From positions 124,001-188,000 of the forward strand of contig JAFSIQ010000010.1 of the NCBI GenBank assembly GCA_017439675.1: 64,000 nucleotides of DNA, written 5' to 3'. Within the stretch, counting starts at the first letter, position 1. The number at the start of each line of letters is the position of its first letter. The notes under the pieces were generated by a model. The model was not told the origin of the DNA. It did no database searches and worked only from the letters and a program-made list of their open reading frames with translations. The position numbers were made by a program, and so were the translations under genes. The stretch is from Lachnospiraceae bacterium (GTDB lineage Bacteria; Bacillota; Clostridia; Lachnospirales; Lachnospiraceae). Positions 1 through 7,565 of the stretch are shown piece after piece.

Positions 1-906
1 ATTCACTCTAAGATAAGCGGTGTGGCACATTTTCATATGCAGGATGAGCGGAGCTGTTATCAAGAAGTGAGACGTTTAGTGGATATGTTACCGCCTTGCT
101 ACAGCAAAGAGCGAATGTTTCGTACAGATGCATACCATCAGAAGGATATTTCAGATATTACTAGGTTACTGCCTACGGATGTGGAAGAAGCCTATGATGT
201 TATGCCTGTCATAGAAGAAATTTTGGATGATGATACATTTTTAGAGGTGCATAGCGAGTTCGCCCAGAATATGGTTGTTGGTTTTGGAAAGCTTGGTGGA
301 ATTACAGTTGGTGTAGTTGCAAACCAAACCTTACATAAGGGAGGTTCCATTGATGTGGATGCATCGGATAAAGCTGCAAGATTCGTACAATACTGTGATT
401 GTTATAATATTCCAATTATCACGCTAGCAGACTCCACTGGATTTGTCATGGAGGCGGAACAGGAACACAAGGGGTTGATTCGTCATGGTGCCAAAATGAT
501 ACAGGCATATGCTGGTGCAAGCACAATCCGTCTTACTGTGATTTTGCGAAGAGCCTATGGAGGACCATATATTTTTATGGGTTGCAAACAGTTGGGGGCG
601 GATAAGCATTATGTATGGCCGAAGGCAGAGGTTGCTGTGATGAGAGCCGAAGGAGCAGTTGCAGTTATCTGTAATAGTCAGCTTTCCCAGTTGGAAGGTG
701 TGGAAAAAGAAGATTATCTGAAAGAGCAGTTAGCTCAGTATCGGGAACACTATATGAACAGTGACTTGGTGTTGAAGCGACATTTTGTGGATGCAGAGAT
801 TAAACCGCATAGTACAAGAGAGGTTTTGTATCAGGATTTGATTCGAATGGCAGGAAAACAGGAAAGTGTATTGGTGGAAAAGAAACATGCCAATGCACCA
901 ATGTGA
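1..906 (+). CDS. Acyl-CoA carboxylase carboxyltransferase subunit, 3' part (5' end outside window)
   Basis: This is the carboxyltransferase half of a biotin-dependent acyl-CoA carboxylase or decarboxylase (PccB/MmdA superfamily), which moves CO2 between carboxybiotin and an acyl-CoA in the cytoplasm. The reading frame is open from base 1. The residues before the first in-frame GTG at 22 (…KISGVAHFH) already match the family, so the gene begins upstream and the GTG is not a start. About 301 residues are visible of a family length near 510. Recognisable elements are the SGVAHF block, IDVDASDKAARF, the glycine-rich ADSTGF turn, and AYGGPYIFMG with GADKHYVWP, which form the acyl-CoA and biotin sites of the second crotonase-like domain. 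Substrate (acetyl-, propionyl- or methylmalonyl-CoA) cannot be decided from this fragment. Confidence 0.88.
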   Translation: MHSKISGVAHFHMQDERSCYQEVRRLVDMLPPCYSKERMFRTDAYHQKDISDITRLLPTDVEEAYDVMPVIEEILDDDTFLEVHSEFAQNMVVGFGKLGGITVGVVANQTLHKGGSIDVDASDKAARFVQYCDCYNIPIITLADSTGFVMEAEQEHKGLIRHGAKMIQAYAGASTIRLTVILRRAYGGPYIFMGCKQLGADKHYVWPKAEVAVMRAEGAVAVICNSQLSQLEGVEKEDYLKEQLAQYREHYMNSDLVLKRHFVDAEIKPHSTREVLYQDLIRMAGKQESVLVEKKHANAPM

Positions 907-966
907 TTTTTAATATAAACTTACTTGAGAATATCTGTTTGATAGACTTCATAACAAAAAGGAGTA

Positions 967-990
967 AAGGGGAACCATAGGGCTCCCCTT
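967..990 (-). terminator. Terminator of the high-cysteine small protein gene
   Basis: A ten-base stem with one mismatch (AAGGGGAACC / GGCTCCCCTT) and a four-base loop. Read on the minus strand it is followed by TTT and then TTTTT, as expected for intrinsic termination of the gene ending at 1019. It lies 28 bases beyond that stop codon. Confidence 0.65.
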
Positions 991-1018
991 AATCAGCTAT
1001 TGATGTGATACTAAGGAA

Positions 1019-1255
1019 TTAGCATCCACATCCACAACCGCATCCACTTCTTTCGCAACCATCGTTGTTACCGCAGCAGCAGAAGAGAAGGATTAAGATG
1101 ATAATCCATGAGCAAGAGCCGTTACCACAGCCGTTATTGCCGCCAAATAGACCGCTTCCGCAACCGTTGTCATTGCCACCGCAGCAGCAGAGAAGAAGTA
1201 AGATGATAATTAAGCAAGAGCAATCGCCGTTGCCATTAGATGTTAAACCACACAT
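1019..1255 (-). CDS. Small high-cysteine protein, 'chorion class high-cysteine HCB' type
   Basis: A 78-residue protein made of two copies of one pattern: a Gly/Asn/Cys-rich stretch, then a hydrophobic Ile/Leu run (about residues 16-22 and 50-57), then CCCG. The C-terminus is alternating Gly-Cys. Clostridia encode many such short proteins, usually named for chorion-like composition. Their function is not established; surface or spore-coat association is often supposed. An AGGAGG-like site (TGGAGGAACTCCT) stands directly before the ATG at 1255, and the gene has its own terminator, so it is real although short. It diverges from the NlpC/P60 gene, so the roughly 95-base gap must hold both promoters. 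The overlapping plus-strand frame at 1065-1355 is a shadow. Confidence 0.75.
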   Translation of the reverse strand: MCGLTSNGNGDCSCLIIILLLLCCCGGNDNGCGSGLFGGNNGCGNGSCSWIIILILLFCCCGNNDGCERSGCGCGCGC

Positions 1256-1351
1256 AGGAGTTCCTCCAAATAATCTTTACACTCATATACTATTCAGGTA
1301 TGGAGAAAGTGTGACAATGTGTCTGAAAATTTTTTTAGGAGCAGATGAAAT

Positions 1352-2503
1352 ATGATAAATAAAAACAAAACTTGGCAGAGGAAGTTTTCTAGGGTTCGTT
1401 GCATACATTATATTATAGTAACGTTGGGAATTATGTGGATTATGATGAATGGTTGGAATGGGGAAATCTGTGAAGCGGCTTCCTTTCAAACGAATACAGT
1501 ATATGGTGTTATGTCAACTGCAGTGAAGGATAATGTGGTGATTACGTGGGAACCACTTAAGAATGCGGATGGATATCGCTTGTATGAAGCGGAAGGAAAG
1601 AACAAATATCGCTTAGTTTGCCAAACTAAGAATTGTAAGGTGATATTGAGAAAGAAGGAGAAGGGGATAACCTATCGGTATTATGTGAAAGCATATAAGC
1701 AGTCCGGCAATACTAAAGTGTATAGTAAAATAAGTAAGAAGGTTTCCACAACCGTGCCAGAGCGTGGAAAGTCTACAATCAAAAATTTTTTGCAGACAGC
1801 CATTGCACCTATGGGAACTACCATGTATGTGTGGGGTGGTGGTTGGAATAAGGAAGACACTGCGGCCGGAAGAGAGGCTAGAAGAACAGGTTTAAGTTCT
1901 TCATGGAGAAAATTTGCCAAGGGAAAGACTAGTTCCTATGATTATAAGAACTATCGCTATCAGATTCATGATGGTTTGGATTGCTCTGGGTACGTGGGCT
2001 GGTGCGTTTATAATGTGATGAATACAAAGAACGACCAAGAAGGATATGTGCTGAGCGCATCTAACCAGGCAAAGGCATTTGCTAGGATGGGGATGGGCAC
2101 ATATCGGAGTGCATCTAAGATAACTGATTATAAGCCGGGAGATATTATGAGCTCCACCTGCTCCTGTTGTGGGCATGTATGGATTGTCATCGGGCAGTGT
2201 GATGACGGCAGTGTGGTGTTGGTGCATGCATCTCCGCCGGGAGTGCAGATTTGTGGAACTACTACACCGGAGGGAGCGAAGAACAGTCAGGCGTATGCTT
2301 TGGCAAAGAAATACATGAAAAAATATTATAAGTCATGGTACAACAAGCATCCGGATGTAAGCCGAAATGTTTCTTACCTTTCCCATTATGGTCAGATGCG
2401 TTGGACAGTGCGGGGAAGGGATTGCGTACTTTCTGATCCTGACCATTACCGCAAAATGTCTGCGGAGGAAGTGCTTGCGGACTTATTTTCTATTGTGAAC
2501 TAA
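1352..2503 (+). CDS. Secreted NlpC/P60 family cell-wall hydrolase with fibronectin-like domain
   Basis: A 383-residue exported protein, probably a peptidoglycan endopeptidase. It has an N-terminal hydrophobic export segment (about 17-36) ending near EAAS. A fibronectin type III-like domain follows (about 47-135: …VVITWEPLKNADGYRLY… YVKAYKQSG). The NlpC/P60 papain-like domain spans about 140-383. The expected catalytic set is visible: Cys211 in GLDCSGYVGW, His275 in CGHVWIVIG and a polar third residue, His292, in VHASPPG. Two more cysteines (272, 273) sit next to the catalytic His, which is less usual. The ATG at 1352 has an AGGAG site nine bases upstream. A palindromic repeat and then a terminator follow the stop codon. 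Confidence 0.85.
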   Translation: MINKNKTWQRKFSRVRCIHYIIVTLGIMWIMMNGWNGEICEAASFQTNTVYGVMSTAVKDNVVITWEPLKNADGYRLYEAEGKNKYRLVCQTKNCKVILRKKEKGITYRYYVKAYKQSGNTKVYSKISKKVSTTVPERGKSTIKNFLQTAIAPMGTTMYVWGGGWNKEDTAAGREARRTGLSSSWRKFAKGKTSSYDYKNYRYQIHDGLDCSGYVGWCVYNVMNTKNDQEGYVLSASNQAKAFARMGMGTYRSASKITDYKPGDIMSSTCSCCGHVWIVIGQCDDGSVVLVHASPPGVQICGTTTPEGAKNSQAYALAKKYMKKYYKSWYNKHPDVSRNVSYLSHYGQMRWTVRGRDCVLSDPDHYRKMSAEEVLADLFSIVN

Positions 2504-2510
2504 ACATTAC

Positions 2511-2722
2511 AAAATGTATACTTTGTGCAATGAACTTTATGTAATGAGCGTCGTGCAAGAAAACAAACCGTCGCAGGCACGTTCGCACTACTCCGAGTGC
2601 GTAGCGGTACTAAGTTCGGCAATACTTGCCTCACTAAGTGCCGACGGACTCGGATGTACCTGCTTACGGTGGTTGTTTTCTTTACACGACGCGATTTACT
2701 TTTAGCACAAAGTATACATTTT
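2511..2722 (+). repeat. Palindromic repeat element, copy A (212 bp)
   Basis: A long imperfect palindrome bounded by a perfect 18-bp inverted repeat (2511-2528 with 2705-2722). Further paired segments lie inside: GCGTCGTG with CACGACGC, and AAGAAAACAA with TTGTTTTCTT, around a GC-rich centre. A near-identical copy lies inverted at 39743-39955 and an internally deleted one at 15945-16025. The short reading frame inside it (2514-2705) translates the repeat and is not a gene. The element lies between the NlpC/P60 stop codon and that gene's terminator, so it would be transcribed as 3' UTR. No transposase is present; a MITE-like or structured-RNA element is the best description. Confidence 0.9.
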
Positions 2723-2731
2723 GCAAAAAAT

Positions 2732-2766
2732 GCATACCCTAGTAGAAAATAGGGTGTGCTTTTTTT
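2732..2766 (+). terminator. Intrinsic terminator touching the next start codon
   Basis: A ten-base-pair stem (GCATACCCTA / TAGGGTGTGC, one G·T pair), an eight-base loop and a run of seven T. The last T is immediately followed by the ATG of the S8 protease gene at 2767. Confidence 0.85.
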
Positions 2767-4521
2767 ATGGAAGAAGAGAAAATAAGTCCGGAGCTTCGAA
2801 TAGCCATGAATTTGTCAGAAATGGAAAGGGAAAAAAGCTTGGATTTAAATGTGGGATATAGCGAAGAGTTTGAAGAGTGGGAGTTGATAGTTCGTTATAC
2901 CGGAAGTATTCAAAATATTCGGGAGGAGCTGCAAATAGCTATTGTGGAGTTATTGGGGGGCTATGCAGTGATTCGGATTCCCCAGTATCTGATTGGAAAA
3001 TTATCAGAGTATCCCCAAATAGATTATATCGAAAAGCCCAAATCTCTCGTGCTACAGCAGATGGTAGGGATTACCGCATCCTGTATCAATCCGGTGCGTC
3101 GGGAACCCTACAACCTACGTGGTAGGAATGTATTGGTCGCCTGTCTTGATAGCGGCGCAGACATGTTTCACCCCGATTTTCGCAACGCCGATGGTTCTAC
3201 GCGAATTGCAGTTTTGTGGGATCAGACAGTTTCCGGGAATCCACCTGTTGGTTTCGAGGTGGGGAGCGTGTATGGGAGAGAGGACATTAATCGTATTTTG
3301 GAGACGCAAAACCAAGAGAGCCTATCGGCGGTTCCCATTCCAGGTGATGATGTAACAGGGCACGGAACGGCTGTGCTTGGAATTATGGCAGGCAATGGAA
3401 ATGCATCTGGCGGAGAGATTGTGGGGGTGGCACCAGAAGCAGATATTGTGGTGGTGAAAATGGCGGTTGCAGATAGCCGGGGATTTCCTAGAACCACACA
3501 GCTTATGACTGCCATTGATTTCGCAGTACGGTATGCCATTTCTACAAATCAGCCCATGGCGATAAATATAAGCTTTGGCAATAATTATGGTGCACACAAC
3601 GGAGATTCTATATTAGAACGCTATATGGACACAATTTCTAATCTGTATACGGTAACGATTATAAGTGGAACGGGGAATGATGGAACCACCGCAAGGCATG
3701 CACAGGGAATGCTTCGAACAGGGGAAAATCAGGTGGTGGAAATTTACGTGGGAGACTATCTCACTGCATTTAATCTACAAATATGGAAGCACTATATGGA
3801 TGACATAGAGGTAGAACTAGAATCCCCTACTGGTCGGAGATTGGGACCATTTTCCCCATATGCTGTGGTGCAAAATTATAGCCTGCCCATGGAGAATATA
3901 GCAGTATACTACAGTGAACCCACGCCCTACAATCCAGAGCAGGAGATATATCTTTCCTTTATTGCGAGAGGTAACTACTTGACAGCAGGAATTTGGAAGT
4001 TACACTTGCGGGCAAGGGATGTGGTGGCAGGTGATTATGATATGTGGTTGCCGGTGGCAGGAAGCACCACATCGGAGGTTTCCTTTGTAAGACCAACCAT
4101 TTTTAATACTTTAGTTGTGCCCTCCACCGCAAGGTATGCCATTTCTGTGTCCGCCTATGATTCCATAAATGATACCTTTGCTAATTTTTCTGGACGAGGG
4201 CCGAGTGTGGAGCAGGGGCTTCCCCAAAGAATTGCAAAACCAGATTTGGCAGCACCAGGCGTTAACATTAACACATGTGCTGTTGGTGGCGGCTATGGAG
4301 TATTTTCAGGCACATCCTTCGCCGCACCATTTGTTGCCGGTGCGGCGGCACTTCTAATGCAATATGGAATCGTAGAGGGAAATGACCCCTATCTTTATGG
4401 CGAAAAGGTTCGTGCAAGTCTGATAAAAGGTGCAAGACCATTGCCGTTTCAGGAAAAGAGACCGTCTCCGCTGGTGGGCTGGGGCGCACTTTGTGTAAAA
4501 GACAGTTTGCCGGAAAATTAA
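2767..4521 (+). CDS. S8 family subtilisin-like serine protease (Csp-like)
   Basis: A 584-residue protease with no signal peptide, resembling the clostridial CspABC-type subtilases. The full triad is present: Asp128 in VACLDSGAD, His199 in TGHGTAV and Ser517 in SGTSFAAP, with the oxyanion region SGTGNDGT. About 90 N-terminal residues form a pro-domain-like region, and a jellyroll-like insert (about 330-450) separates His and Ser, as in Csp proteins. In relatives the role is processing of a spore cortex hydrolase; here that is only inference. The start is odd: the ATG at 2767 abuts the T-run of a terminator and has no ribosome site. ATG 2806 (Met14) is an alternative with a weak GGAG upstream. 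Confidence 0.85.
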   Translation: MEEEKISPELRIAMNLSEMEREKSLDLNVGYSEEFEEWELIVRYTGSIQNIREELQIAIVELLGGYAVIRIPQYLIGKLSEYPQIDYIEKPKSLVLQQMVGITASCINPVRREPYNLRGRNVLVACLDSGADMFHPDFRNADGSTRIAVLWDQTVSGNPPVGFEVGSVYGREDINRILETQNQESLSAVPIPGDDVTGHGTAVLGIMAGNGNASGGEIVGVAPEADIVVVKMAVADSRGFPRTTQLMTAIDFAVRYAISTNQPMAINISFGNNYGAHNGDSILERYMDTISNLYTVTIISGTGNDGTTARHAQGMLRTGENQVVEIYVGDYLTAFNLQIWKHYMDDIEVELESPTGRRLGPFSPYAVVQNYSLPMENIAVYYSEPTPYNPEQEIYLSFIARGNYLTAGIWKLHLRARDVVAGDYDMWLPVAGSTTSEVSFVRPTIFNTLVVPSTARYAISVSAYDSINDTFANFSGRGPSVEQGLPQRIAKPDLAAPGVNINTCAVGGGYGVFSGTSFAAPFVAGAAALLMQYGIVEGNDPYLYGEKVRASLIKGARPLPFQEKRPSPLVGWGALCVKDSLPEN

Positions 4522-4551
4522 GGAAAGATAAAATGATACCGTTTACGTGCG

Positions 4552-4586
4552 AAGGGTTTGCTTGCAAACTCTTTGTTCTTTTTCGT
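4552..4586 (+). terminator. Terminator after the S8 protease gene
   Basis: Nine-base stem (AAGGGTTTG / CAAACTCTT with one G·T pair), a CTTG loop, then a T-rich stretch TGTTCTTTTT. It lies 30 bases beyond the protease stop codon and ahead of the PTS gene. Confidence 0.6.
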
Positions 4587-4676
4587 ATAAGATGACACTT
4601 CTTCGGAAAGAATAAGAAAAAATAGCAATGAGATGCGAAAAGTCGGAAATTGCTAATTTCGAGAAGGAGACAAAAA

Positions 4677-6905
4677 ATGAAAGACAAAATATTTGGTGTA
4701 CTTCAACGTGTGGGAAGGTCATTTATGCTTCCCATTGCCATTCTTCCAGTGGCAGGTTTGCTGTTGGGTATTGGAGGTTCCTTTACCAACACCACTATGT
4801 TAGAGACCTATGGACTGATGGGAATTATGGGACCAGGAACCATTTTAAATAGCATTCTTCAGGTGCTTTCGAAAGCTGGAGATATCGTGTTTGCTAATCT
4901 TCCAATTATCTTCGCTATCGGTGTTGCCATCGGTATGGCAAAAAAAGAGAAGGAGGTAGCAGCCCTGGCGGCAGCAATTTCCTTTTTTATCATGCATGCA
5001 TCTATTTCTGCTATGATTGCTATTAACGGCGGAATTGAGAATTTGTTAGAAGGTGCAACAGCAGATGTATGTGGAATTACGTCTTTGCAGATGGGTGTGT
5101 TTGGAGGTATTTTAGTAGGTCTTGGTGTGGCAGCACTACACAACCGATTTTACAGGATTGAACTTCCTCAGGTGTTGTCCTTCTTTGGTGGAACTCGCTT
5201 TGTGCCAATCATCTCGGCGCTTGTATATGTGTTGGTGGGAATCCTTATGTACTTCATCTGGCCACCAGTGCAGAGTGGCATTTATGCCATAGGTGATGTA
5301 GTGCTTCGCTCTGGTTACTTTGGAACCTGGGTATATGGTTTGATGGAGCGTTTGCTGATTCCTTTTGGCTTGCATCACGTGTTCTATCTTCCGTTCTGGC
5401 AGACTGCGGTGGGTGGAACCTTAGAGGTAGGAGGAAGATTAGTGGAGGGTGCTCAAAATATCTTCTTTGCCCAGCTTGCGGACCCAACGGTTGAGCGCTT
5501 TGCGGTGTCTGCAACAAGGTTTATGTCTGGCAAATTCCCGCTTATGATATTTGGTCTTCCGGGAGCTGCCCTTGCCATGTACAAGACAGCACGACCAGAG
5601 CGAAGAAAAGAAGTAGGTGGATTGTTGCTGTCCGCAGCTCTTACCTCCATGCTAACAGGAATTACTGAACCGTTAGAGTTCACATTTCTATTTGTAGCTC
5701 CGTTGTTGTATGGCATTCATTGTGTGTTTGCTGGTCTTGCTTACATGCTTATGCATGTATTTGAGGTTGGTGTGGGAATGACCTTCTCCGGTGGTTTTAT
5801 AGATATGTTTCTCTTTGGTATTTTACAGGGAAATGGGAAAACCAACTGGATATGGATTGTGATTGTAGGAGTGTTTTATTTCATTATTTATTATCTGTTA
5901 TTCAGCTTCCTGATACGGAAATTGGATTTGAAAACACCGGGACGAGGTGAAGAGGAGGAAGTGAAGCTCTACACTAGACAAGATGTGGAAACAAGTAAAA
6001 ATGTAGACACGGCCAGAAGGGAATTGGATGACCAACAAGCAGTTAGTGATGCAAAGCGACGCATGTCAGAAGGGATTTGCAAAGGTTTAGGTGGTAAACG
6101 CAATATCTCAGACGTGGATTGCTGTGCTACGCGACTTCGCTGTACTGTGTATGATGCAGATAAGGTGGAACAGAGTATGTTAAAGGCTACCGGAGCATCT
6201 GGCGTTATCCAAAAGGGAAATGGTGTGCAGATTATCTATGGTCCAAGAGTAACTGTGATTAAGTCAGACTTGGAGGAATATCTGACTCAGGTGGCAGAAG
6301 AGGTGGAGGAAATAGCTATGGTTGGTGAAGGCTCAGAAAAGGCAGTGCAGACGGAACAAGAATTGCAGGCAACAGCTTCTATGAAACAGAGAGTAAATGC
6401 TTCTGGACAGACTTCGGAAGAAAAAAAGGAATTAACCATGACAAAGTCTGTGGTAATTTCCAGTCCGATTACTGGTATTGTGGAGGAACTTTCCAAGTCG
6501 CCGGATGCAGTGTTTGCTGAAAAATTATTAGGAGATGGAGTGCTTATCACACCGGTGGACTCTGTTGTAAGGGCACCGGAGGACGGCGAGGTTACCCTTG
6601 TGGCAGACACAAAACATGCGGTTGGTTATCTTACAGAGTCCGGCGTTTCCTTGCTGATGCATATCGGTATCGACACTGTAAAGTTAAATGGTGTAGGCTT
6701 TAAGGTGATGGTACGTCATGGACAAAAGTTGAAAAAGGGAGACCCGATGATGAAGCTAGACTTGAATTATCTTACTTCCAACGCAACTTCTATTGCTTCC
6801 CCAGTCATTGTATCGGAGATGGATGAAAAGGCTCACATTCGTCAATTGAGACAGGGACAGATAAAAGCAGGGGAAGAAATATTTGCTGTAGATTTTTACG
6901 AGTAA
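4677..6905 (+). CDS. PTS sugar transporter, fused EIIC-EIIB-EIIA (glucose/maltose family)
   Basis: A 742-residue phosphotransferase permease that imports and phosphorylates a sugar. Order: EIIC membrane domain (1 to about 420, with GLHHVFYLPFW and GITEPLEFTFLF), EIIB (about 455-535, phospho-Cys483 in CCATRLR), an acidic linker, and EIIA (about 590-742, active His662 in LLMHIGIDTV, partner His647 in KHAVGY). The glucose-type superfamily is clear; glucose versus maltose or GlcNAc cannot be told. The ATG at 4677 is chosen because AGGAGA lies 10 bases upstream and the protein then starts MKDKIFGVLQRVGR as in relatives; the frame is open further upstream. A seven-base inverted repeat (TAGCAAT / ATTGCTA, 4623-4655) in the leader could be a regulatory hairpin. 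No antiterminator gene is nearby. Confidence 0.9.
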   Translation: MKDKIFGVLQRVGRSFMLPIAILPVAGLLLGIGGSFTNTTMLETYGLMGIMGPGTILNSILQVLSKAGDIVFANLPIIFAIGVAIGMAKKEKEVAALAAAISFFIMHASISAMIAINGGIENLLEGATADVCGITSLQMGVFGGILVGLGVAALHNRFYRIELPQVLSFFGGTRFVPIISALVYVLVGILMYFIWPPVQSGIYAIGDVVLRSGYFGTWVYGLMERLLIPFGLHHVFYLPFWQTAVGGTLEVGGRLVEGAQNIFFAQLADPTVERFAVSATRFMSGKFPLMIFGLPGAALAMYKTARPERRKEVGGLLLSAALTSMLTGITEPLEFTFLFVAPLLYGIHCVFAGLAYMLMHVFEVGVGMTFSGGFIDMFLFGILQGNGKTNWIWIVIVGVFYFIIYYLLFSFLIRKLDLKTPGRGEEEEVKLYTRQDVETSKNVDTARRELDDQQAVSDAKRRMSEGICKGLGGKRNISDVDCCATRLRCTVYDADKVEQSMLKATGASGVIQKGNGVQIIYGPRVTVIKSDLEEYLTQVAEEVEEIAMVGEGSEKAVQTEQELQATASMKQRVNASGQTSEEKKELTMTKSVVISSPITGIVEELSKSPDAVFAEKLLGDGVLITPVDSVVRAPEDGEVTLVADTKHAVGYLTESGVSLLMHIGIDTVKLNGVGFKVMVRHGQKLKKGDPMMKLDLNYLTSNATSIASPVIVSEMDEKAHIRQLRQGQIKAGEEIFAVDFYE

Positions 6906-6908
6906 TCC

Positions 6909-6938
6909 TTGCTAATAAAATAGGACTTATGTTATACT
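6909..6938 (+). promoter_or_regulatory. Candidate sigma-A promoter for the 6986 gene
   Basis: TTGCTA (6909-6914), an 18-base spacer and TATACT (6933-6938), lying 48 bases before the start codon and just after the PTS stop codon. Confidence 0.5.
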
Positions 6939-6985
6939 TCACAGCAGAAAGATATTCTTCGGAAGGTGGAAAGGAGCTGTGAAGT

Positions 6986-7417
6986 ATGGCAAAAAGGAAT
7001 CATTTATTGGCAATTACAGTTATGTTGGTTGCTTTGCTATGTTCCGTGTTACAAAGCGGGCTTTCTTTTGATGCCATGATGACAGTACCCATTTCAGCGG
7101 AAGGCACAGTTGTGGAAGCACAGGAATGTGTGGTGGTGTATGAAGTGAGTCGTGGATACAGCAATGTTACCCGACAAGATTATTTGACATCCAGTCCAAT
7201 TACTCGTATTGCAACAACCTTCAAGCGTTCTCAGAACAATTATCGCCACTATCCGGGACAGGGAGTATTAACTGCTATTTTAGAAGAAGTGTCTAAAATA
7301 GTTTTATTTTCATTTATTATGATTCTGTTTGCAACAGGAAAAGCAGGACTTTCTATGTCATTTCAGTGCCTGTTGTATTATATCCAAAATACGGACGGAA
7401 AAAAGAGAATAGCGTAA
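6986..7417 (+). CDS. Small membrane protein of unknown function
   Basis: A 143-residue protein that I do not recognise. It has an N-terminal hydrophobic segment (about 8-28), an extracytoplasmic-looking middle (about 30-100, with VVVYEVSRGYSNVTRQDY) and a second membrane segment (about 103-121), then a short basic tail. The start is supported by GGAAAGGAG 8 bases upstream. It lies alone between the PTS gene and the Na/Pi cotransporter gene, with a plausible promoter of its own. No catalytic motif can be seen. Confidence 0.6.
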   Translation: MAKRNHLLAITVMLVALLCSVLQSGLSFDAMMTVPISAEGTVVEAQECVVVYEVSRGYSNVTRQDYLTSSPITRIATTFKRSQNNYRHYPGQGVLTAILEEVSKIVLFSFIMILFATGKAGLSMSFQCLLYYIQNTDGKKRIA

Positions 7418-7434
7418 CCTTCATGTATAGTTGA

Positions 7435-7530
7435 CAATTACAAAACATGTAATGAGTGAATGAAAGTACTGGCGTATGGTAATTGTTCATTTGCATAACT
7501 TTACATCAGTTTTCGAGAGTTTTGTAATTG
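7435..7530 (+). other. Long-range inverted repeat in the leader of the Na/Pi cotransporter gene
   Basis: Perfect 12-base arms, CAATTACAAAAC (7435-7446) and GTTTTGTAATTG (7519-7530). Inside them are further pairing segments: ATGTAA (7447-7452) with TTACAT (7501-7506), and AATGAA with TTCATT. The 96-base hairpin ends 35 bases before the start codon. It matches no riboswitch class I know and could be a small repeat element or a structured leader. Confidence 0.55.
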
Positions 7531-7565
7531 CCGTAATAATTCAAATTACAAGGAGAAAAGAAGAG

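Noticed and set aside
1065..1355. Plus-strand 96-residue Pro/Gln-rich frame
   Set aside because: It is antisense to the high-cysteine protein gene, which has its own ribosome site and terminator.
2514..2705. 63-residue reading frame across repeat copy A
   Set aside because: It is a translation of the palindromic repeat, with no ribosome site; the copy at 39743-39955 translates differently in other frames.
4587..4676. RAT-type antiterminator site for the PTS gene
   Set aside because: An inverted repeat (4623-4655) is present, but no matching terminator overlaps it and no antiterminator gene is nearby; kept only as a remark in the gene entry.
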